From: a virus | Virus record (IMG/VR): IMGVR_UViG_3300026116_000018 | Span: 1-41,618 of that record | Reading direction: 5' to 3' (one strand) | Length of the DNA: 41,618 nucleotides | In this document: piece by piece, positions 38,432-41,618 of the stretch | How positions within the stretch are numbered: the first letter of the stretch is position 1 | Layout: every line of letters begins with the position of its first letter | Position numbers and translations under genes: made by a program | Notes under the pieces: generated by a model | What the model was told of the DNA's origin: nothing | What the model saw: only the letters and a program-made list of their open reading frames with translations | Databases searched by the model: none

Positions 38432-38790
38432 ATCTCGACATCATCGAACTGGCGACGCTCGTGGCAGCGATCATCGTGGGCCTCTACATCGTGCTCGCCC
38501 GCCGTGTGCACATCCTCTCGCACGGCTGGGGCTGCGCGCTCTGGCACCTGGTGGCGGCCTGCGTATGCGCCGGCGCCGCGGTGGATGCGCTGCACGGCCG
38601 CTCAGGCGCCTGGCTGTTCGGCATCGCCGCGGTGGTGGTCTGGCTGGCCGAGAGCCGGCACACGTGGCGCGAGTCCCGGCCGCGGCGGCGGCTGGCGCGA
38701 GCGATGGCCGCGCCGCAGCGAGGCGGCGGGGTAGGCGAGGAGCGTGCGGCGGCCGCCGTCATGCGGGGCGGCGGGGTAGGCGAGGAATGA
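38428..38790 (+). CDS. Small membrane protein, second holin/antiholin candidate
   Basis: The product is 120 aa, ATGA-coupled on both sides. Three hydrophobic segments occur in the first 75 residues (IIELATLVAAIIVGLYIVLA; LWHLVAACVCAGAAV; WLFGIAAVVVWLAE), followed by an Arg-rich tail and a repeated GGGVGEE motif (two copies). Paired holin-like genes are common in phage lysis cassettes. Which one is holin or antiholin cannot be decided. Confidence 0.65.
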   Translation: MNLDIIELATLVAAIIVGLYIVLARRVHILSHGWGCALWHLVAACVCAGAAVDALHGRSGAWLFGIAAVVVWLAESRHTWRESRPRRRLARAMAAPQRGGGVGEERAAAAVMRGGGVGEE

Positions 38791-39230
38791 GCGCCATGCG
38801 TCTGCGCCTGGAGCGCCTGCAGCTCGACCCCGATGTCACGGTCGGCTCGCTGACCGTTGACGGCGACTGGGCGTGCTGGTCCTGTGAGGATGCCGTGCGC
38901 GAGGTGTCTGGCCAGCCTGTGGCGTCGTGGAAAGTGCCCGGCAAGACCGCGATCCCATACGGCACCTATGCGATCGACATCACGCGCAGCGCCAGGTTCT
39001 CTCGGGACCTGCCGCTGCTGCTGGCCGTGCCTGGATTCGACGGCATCCGCATCCACCCGGGCAACACGGCGGCCGACACCGAAGGCTGCATCCTGCCAGG
39101 CCTGGATCGCCTGCCGAAGAGCGTGGGCCGCAGCCGAGATGCCTTCGTCGCACTCTTCGGCGAGCTGCGGCAGGCGATGTGGGCCGGCCGACCCGTCAGC
39201 ATCGAGATCGTGCGAGGCGTGGCGCCGTGA
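38787..39230 (+). CDS. DUF5675 family protein, candidate endolysin
   Basis: The product is 147 aa. The core reads PYGTYAIDITRSARFSRDLPL then GIRIHPGNTAADTEGCILPG. A conserved His and Cys (IRIH and GCILPG) near a Ser/Thr-rich loop resemble a shortened Cys-hydrolase or L,D-transpeptidase-like site (H...GC). DUF5675 proteins often sit between holin and spanin genes. The genome has no muramidase, amidase or transglycosylase homologue, so this is the only visible candidate murein enzyme. Its activity is inference. Confidence 0.7.
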   Translation: MSAMRLRLERLQLDPDVTVGSLTVDGDWACWSCEDAVREVSGQPVASWKVPGKTAIPYGTYAIDITRSARFSRDLPLLLAVPGFDGIRIHPGNTAADTEGCILPGLDRLPKSVGRSRDAFVALFGELRQAMWAGRPVSIEIVRGVAP

Positions 39231-39679
39231 GCCTGCCGGCCCAGGTGCTGGCGGGCCTGCTGGCCCTGCTGCTGGCCGCCGCGGCCGGGTGGCGCCAGGG
39301 GGTGTTGGCCGGCGATGCCAAGATCGAGCGCGCCCGGGCCGATGCAGAGGCCGAGAACGCGCGCCGCGCCGAAGCGATGCAGGAGGTGACCCGCTATGCC
39401 AACCAGTACCGTGCCCGCTTCGAGGCGGACCGCGCTGCTGCTGTCCGCTCTCGTGACGAGCTGCAGCAGCGTCTCGCCGCCGCCGTCGCGGCCGCGCGTG
39501 CCGCCTCTGCCGCCGGAGGCCCGCCAGCCGGCGACCCCATCGGAGTGCTCGCCGACGTGCTCAGCCGCGCTGACGAGCGCGCGGGCGTCCTGGCTGCGTA
39601 CGCCGACCGGGCCAGAGCCGCCGGCAGCGCCTGCGAGCGGTCCTACGATGCGCTGACTGGGCCACCGGCCCTACCGTAG
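39227..39679 (+). CDS. Rz-like i-spanin (DUF2514 type)
   Basis: The product is 150 aa with a GTG start overlapping the previous stop. An N-terminal membrane segment (VLAGLLALLLAAAAGW) is followed by a long coiled coil (GDAKIERARADAEAENARRA then RFEADRAAAVRSRDELQQRL). The end AYADRARAAGSACERSYDAL is characteristic of DUF2514/Rz-like spanins. It spans the periplasm with Rz1 to fuse inner and outer membranes. It contains Rz1 in another frame. Confidence 0.88.
   Translation: MSLPAQVLAGLLALLLAAAAGWRQGVLAGDAKIERARADAEAENARRAEAMQEVTRYANQYRARFEADRAAAVRSRDELQQRLAAAVAAARAASAAGGPPAGDPIGVLADVLSRADERAGVLAAYADRARAAGSACERSYDALTGPPALP
39396..39656 (+). CDS. Embedded Rz1-like o-spanin lipoprotein
   Basis: Wholly inside Rz in the +1 frame. 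AGGAGGTGAC (39381-39390) is a near-perfect ribosome binding site nine bases before ATG 39396. The product is 86 aa: an N-terminal hydrophobic segment and lipobox TALLLSALVTSC, then Pro-rich SVSPPPSRPRVPPLPPE. Lipobox plus Pro-rich tail is the Rz1 signature. Strong evidence for genuine overlap coding. Confidence 0.88.
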   Translation: MPTSTVPASRRTALLLSALVTSCSSVSPPPSRPRVPPLPPEARQPATPSECSPTCSAALTSARASWLRTPTGPEPPAAPASGPTMR

Positions 39680-39922
39680 CCGCCCCATCCGCGGCCACGC
39701 CTCCAGCGGCGGCACCGGGTCGCCGGGAAGCCATGGGTGCGGCGGCTCGTCGTCCGAGCCAGGCTCCCGCGCCCAGAACGCGCACCCCGCCTCGGGATTT
39801 GCCTTCACGTGCGGGCGCGGACCCTCGGCGCAAAGCGTGCGACCGCGGCCGAGGCGGCCGGCGAAGTGGGTGCAGGTGTAGCACGACCCTTTGGATTCCG
39901 GCCGGAAGTGGAAATCGCGCAT
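39671..39922 (-). CDS. Small Cys-rich phage protein
   Basis: The product is 83 aa on the minus strand, convergent to the lysis genes and overlapping the end of Rz. The cysteine pattern CYTCTHF, then TLCAEG, then GCAFWAREPG suggests a zinc or disulphide knuckle. Proteins with the GCAFWxREPGSDDE ending recur in Burkholderiales phages. Function is unknown. It may be expressed independently in the lysogen. Confidence 0.65.
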   Translation of the reverse strand: MRDFHFRPESKGSCYTCTHFAGRLGRGRTLCAEGPRPHVKANPEAGCAFWAREPGSDDEPPHPWLPGDPVPPLEAWPRMGRLR

Positions 39923-40095
39923 GGCCCATCGTAGTGGCCGTGCAAGCTCGCGTCCCGCATCATCGGCTAACCTGTTGATTCTTCACGCGCTGATGCAACG
40001 TATTTGACGCTCTCGCGAGACCCCAAAAATGAACGTAAGTCGTTGTCGCGCATGGAAAAAATCGCCGTTTTGATGGTCTGCATGGGCAGCATACT
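39923..40095. other. Intergenic region beside int, candidate attP area
   Basis: 173 bp with no gene, slightly less G+C-rich, with A-runs around 40027 and 40055. It is the only non-coding stretch next to the integrase 3' end, so attP likely lies here or just inside int. No core or arm sites could be defined from the phage alone. Confidence 0.35.
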
Positions 40096-41202
40096 TCACG
40101 CCCCGCGCGCCCCGTTCGCGTCCCGTTCAGCTCCCGCAATCCTGATGCTCACACGCACCGGCTCGACCCCCCGCGGATCGGCGTAGAGCGCGCTCATGCG
40201 CTCCGTGGCGTGCCCCAGCAGCGCTTTTGTATCCACGTTGCCCTGCTGGTCGTAGAGGCGTTTGGCCAGGCTGCGGATCTCGTGGAAGGTCGGCGCGCCC
40301 TCGTCGGCGATCCCGGCCACCTTGCGGGCCTCCGTGAAGGCGTGGCTGATGCGATCAGGGTGAACCCTACTTCCGGCCGGCGCGTTGCCCCACGGGTTGA
40401 CGTGGTGCACGACGTGGCGCGACACGACGCCGGTGCGGTGCGCCAGCACGTCGGCCAGCGTCCAGCCCAGCACGTCGAGGCGCAGGGCCAGCGGGATCGC
40501 GAGCCGGGCGCCTGTCTTGGGCCGGGTGATGGTCAGCCAGCCGTCGGCGATGGCCGAGCGCTGCAGGCCTGAGATGGTCGCGCGGTCTGCGCCCGTGACG
40601 AGGGCGAGCTGCATCGCCAGCGGCAACCATTCGGCCACCTGGCCGGCGACTGCATAGATGGCCCGGAACGCTTCCAGCGTCAGCCGGCCGCGTTTAACGT
40701 CGGGCCGCGGCGCCTCCGTGACCTCAGCCGGGTTGGCATCCATCCACCCCAGCTGCATGCCGCGCCGGCAGACGGCGACCAGCCGAGAGCGCAGGGCCTG
40801 GGCGGTGCGCCCCTGGCCGGCCTCGATGCGGGCCTCGATGAGGCCGGCGCAGTCGGCCACGGTGAGGGCGCCGCATGCGCGCGCACCCAGGTGCTCGCGG
40901 ATGATCTTGTCGAGGCTGCGGCGGGTCTTGATTGTGTTCTCTGCCCCGGAAGCCGGCATCTTGTCGAGCAGCTCGGCCAGCGTCTTGGCGGAGCCGCTCA
41001 GGCGCTCGACCAGCGACGGCTTCGCGTCCATGACGTGCAGGTTCGCGGCATTGGCCTCGGCCTTGGCGACGGCCAGCGCCACGCGGCCGATGGGCATCTC
41101 AACGCCCGTCTCCGGGTGGACCCAAGAGTAATAGCCTGGCCGGCGCTCGCGCAGCCCGCGCGGCCAGTCCCTGCGCTTGATGGATCTCCTGGCCGGGCTC
41201 AT
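40096..41202 (-). CDS. int: Tyrosine-family integrase (lambda type)
   Basis: The product is 368 aa from ATG 41202, chosen because it overlaps the xis stop. The N-terminal arm-binding domain reads RRDWPRGLRERRPGYYSW and HPETGVEMPIGRV. The core domain has the conserved Arg in ALVTGADRATISGLQ, the H-x-x-R box FHEIRSLA (about residue 305), the Gly-His of LLGHATERM, and the catalytic Tyr in SALYAD (about 340). It integrates and excises the prophage. It lies at the promoter-distal end of the leftward early operon, downstream of DGR and xis. Confidence 0.93.
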   Translation of the reverse strand: MSPARRSIKRRDWPRGLRERRPGYYSWVHPETGVEMPIGRVALAVAKAEANAANLHVMDAKPSLVERLSGSAKTLAELLDKMPASGAENTIKTRRSLDKIIREHLGARACGALTVADCAGLIEARIEAGQGRTAQALRSRLVAVCRRGMQLGWMDANPAEVTEAPRPDVKRGRLTLEAFRAIYAVAGQVAEWLPLAMQLALVTGADRATISGLQRSAIADGWLTITRPKTGARLAIPLALRLDVLGWTLADVLAHRTGVVSRHVVHHVNPWGNAPAGSRVHPDRISHAFTEARKVAGIADEGAPTFHEIRSLAKRLYDQQGNVDTKALLGHATERMSALYADPRGVEPVRVSIRIAGAERDANGARGA

Positions 41203-41405
41203 GCGGCGCGCAGGCGGTCGACCAGCGACGGCCGCGGCGTGGCGCCAGTCGCCAGGCGCTTCGCGGCCTCTTCGACGAACCATTCGCGGCCGACACGCTC
41301 GGGCGCAGGGTGGATCTGGCCTTCGCGCGCCCACTTGCGCAGCACCCACACAGAGGGCGCCGGGTCGTAGTGGCGTTGGGCCCAGGTGGTCAGGGGTATT
41401 TTCAT
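41199..41405 (-). CDS. xis: Excisionase
   Basis: The product is 68 aa from ATG 41405. A winged-helix-like [20 protein letters not shown], followed by [20 protein letters not shown] and [11 protein letters not shown], matches lambda Xis-type excisionases. It overlaps int by four bases and the ASCH-like gene stop by two or three bases. It directs integrase toward excision. Confidence 0.9.
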   Translation of the reverse strand: MKIPLTTWAQRHYDPAPSVWVLRKWAREGQIHPAPERVGREWFVEEAAKRLATGATPRPSLVDRLRAA

Positions 41406-41618
41406 GGCTGGATCTGCTTGAACGTCAGGGCCCACACCCACGGGTTCGCTTCCCACGAGCTTGCGCCATTGATCAGCGACCAGAGCGAGCGGTACGCATG
41501 CCACGGACCGTCCGGGTGGGCCGCCGCACCCTCGGCGCGCGCATCCGCCTCGCTGATCTCCTGCAGCCGCTGCACGCGCACGTCAGTGATCTCCAGCGTG
41601 ATGCGGCTGGCCCGGCGC
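41402..41618 (-). CDS. ASCH/PUA-like phage protein, C-terminal part (continuation of gene at 1-494)
   Basis: The same gene as at 1-494, here carrying the C-terminal 38 codons plus the duplicated 99 bases. The end reads [20 protein letters not shown] then [14 protein letters not shown], the usual C-terminus of this phage family. TGA at 41402-41404. The frame agrees exactly across the join (41519 to 1). Confidence 0.85.
   Translation of the reverse strand, partial: RRASRITLEITDVRVQRLQEISEADARAEGAAAHPDGPWHAYRSLWSLINGASSWEANPWVWALTFKQIQP
41520..41618. repeat. Right copy of 99-bp terminal repeat
   Basis: Identical to bases 1-99; see the left copy. It should be removed when the circle is closed. 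Confidence 0.95.

Noticed and set aside
39923-40095. tRNA or ncRNA gene beside int
   Set aside because: No cloverleaf-like pairing or conserved tRNA boxes could be seen. No tRNA was recognised anywhere in the window.

Overview
The window is a complete temperate tailed-phage genome, very probably of siphovirus type, assembled as a circle. Its first 99 bases are repeated at the end, and one intact ORF reads across the join, so the unit is about 41,519 bp. The high G+C content and the gene families suggest a betaproteobacterial (Burkholderiales-like) host. That host guess is inference; no host gene is present.

Layout. (1) A leftward early operon starts at a PL-like promoter near 10.26-10.30 kb and runs on the minus strand through about 20 mostly small genes, across the circular join, and ends with xis and int. 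(2) The immunity region (10.2-11.8 kb) has a CI-like repressor flanked by two promoters with paired operators of the same spacing, a Cro-like gene that appears almost leaderless, and a small exported-protein gene. (3) A rightward early operon (11.3-20 kb) carries a 7-deazaguanine transporter plus a DpdA-like transglycosylase, an HNH-like protein, an SF2 helicase, a beta-class DNA methyltransferase, a DUF1376 replication protein with iteron-like repeats (likely ori), and DnaB. (4) The late region (20-39.7 kb, rightward) carries terminases, portal, a prohead protease-capsid fusion, decoration protein, head-tail joining proteins, tail tube, frameshifted tail chaperones, a long tape measure, two distal tail or fibre genes, and a lysis cassette with an embedded Rz1 but no classical endolysin.

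The standout system is a diversity-generating retroelement (DGR) inside the leftward early operon. It has a reverse transcriptase (YVDD; IGNLSSQ motif), an Avd-like accessory protein, a template repeat at 2935-3041, and four separate target genes with variable repeats at their 3' ends (about 3.6, 6.6, 8.1 and 9.75 kb). Hand alignment gives 44 substitutions between the template and the four variable repeats. All 44 fall at template adenines (coding strand), the signature of adenine-specific mutagenic retrohoming. The targets are small DUF1566/C-type-lectin-like proteins without signal peptides or tail domains. They are placed for early, repressor-controlled expression rather than among the tail genes, so this DGR may diversify something other than a receptor-binding tail protein.

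How the parts work together: the repressor presumably silences both PL (DGR, accessory genes, xis/int) and PR (Cro, DNA modification, replication). On induction the phage would replicate from the DUF1376/DnaB locus, modify its DNA, package it with the lambda-type terminase, and lyse through holin, DUF5675 protein and spanins.
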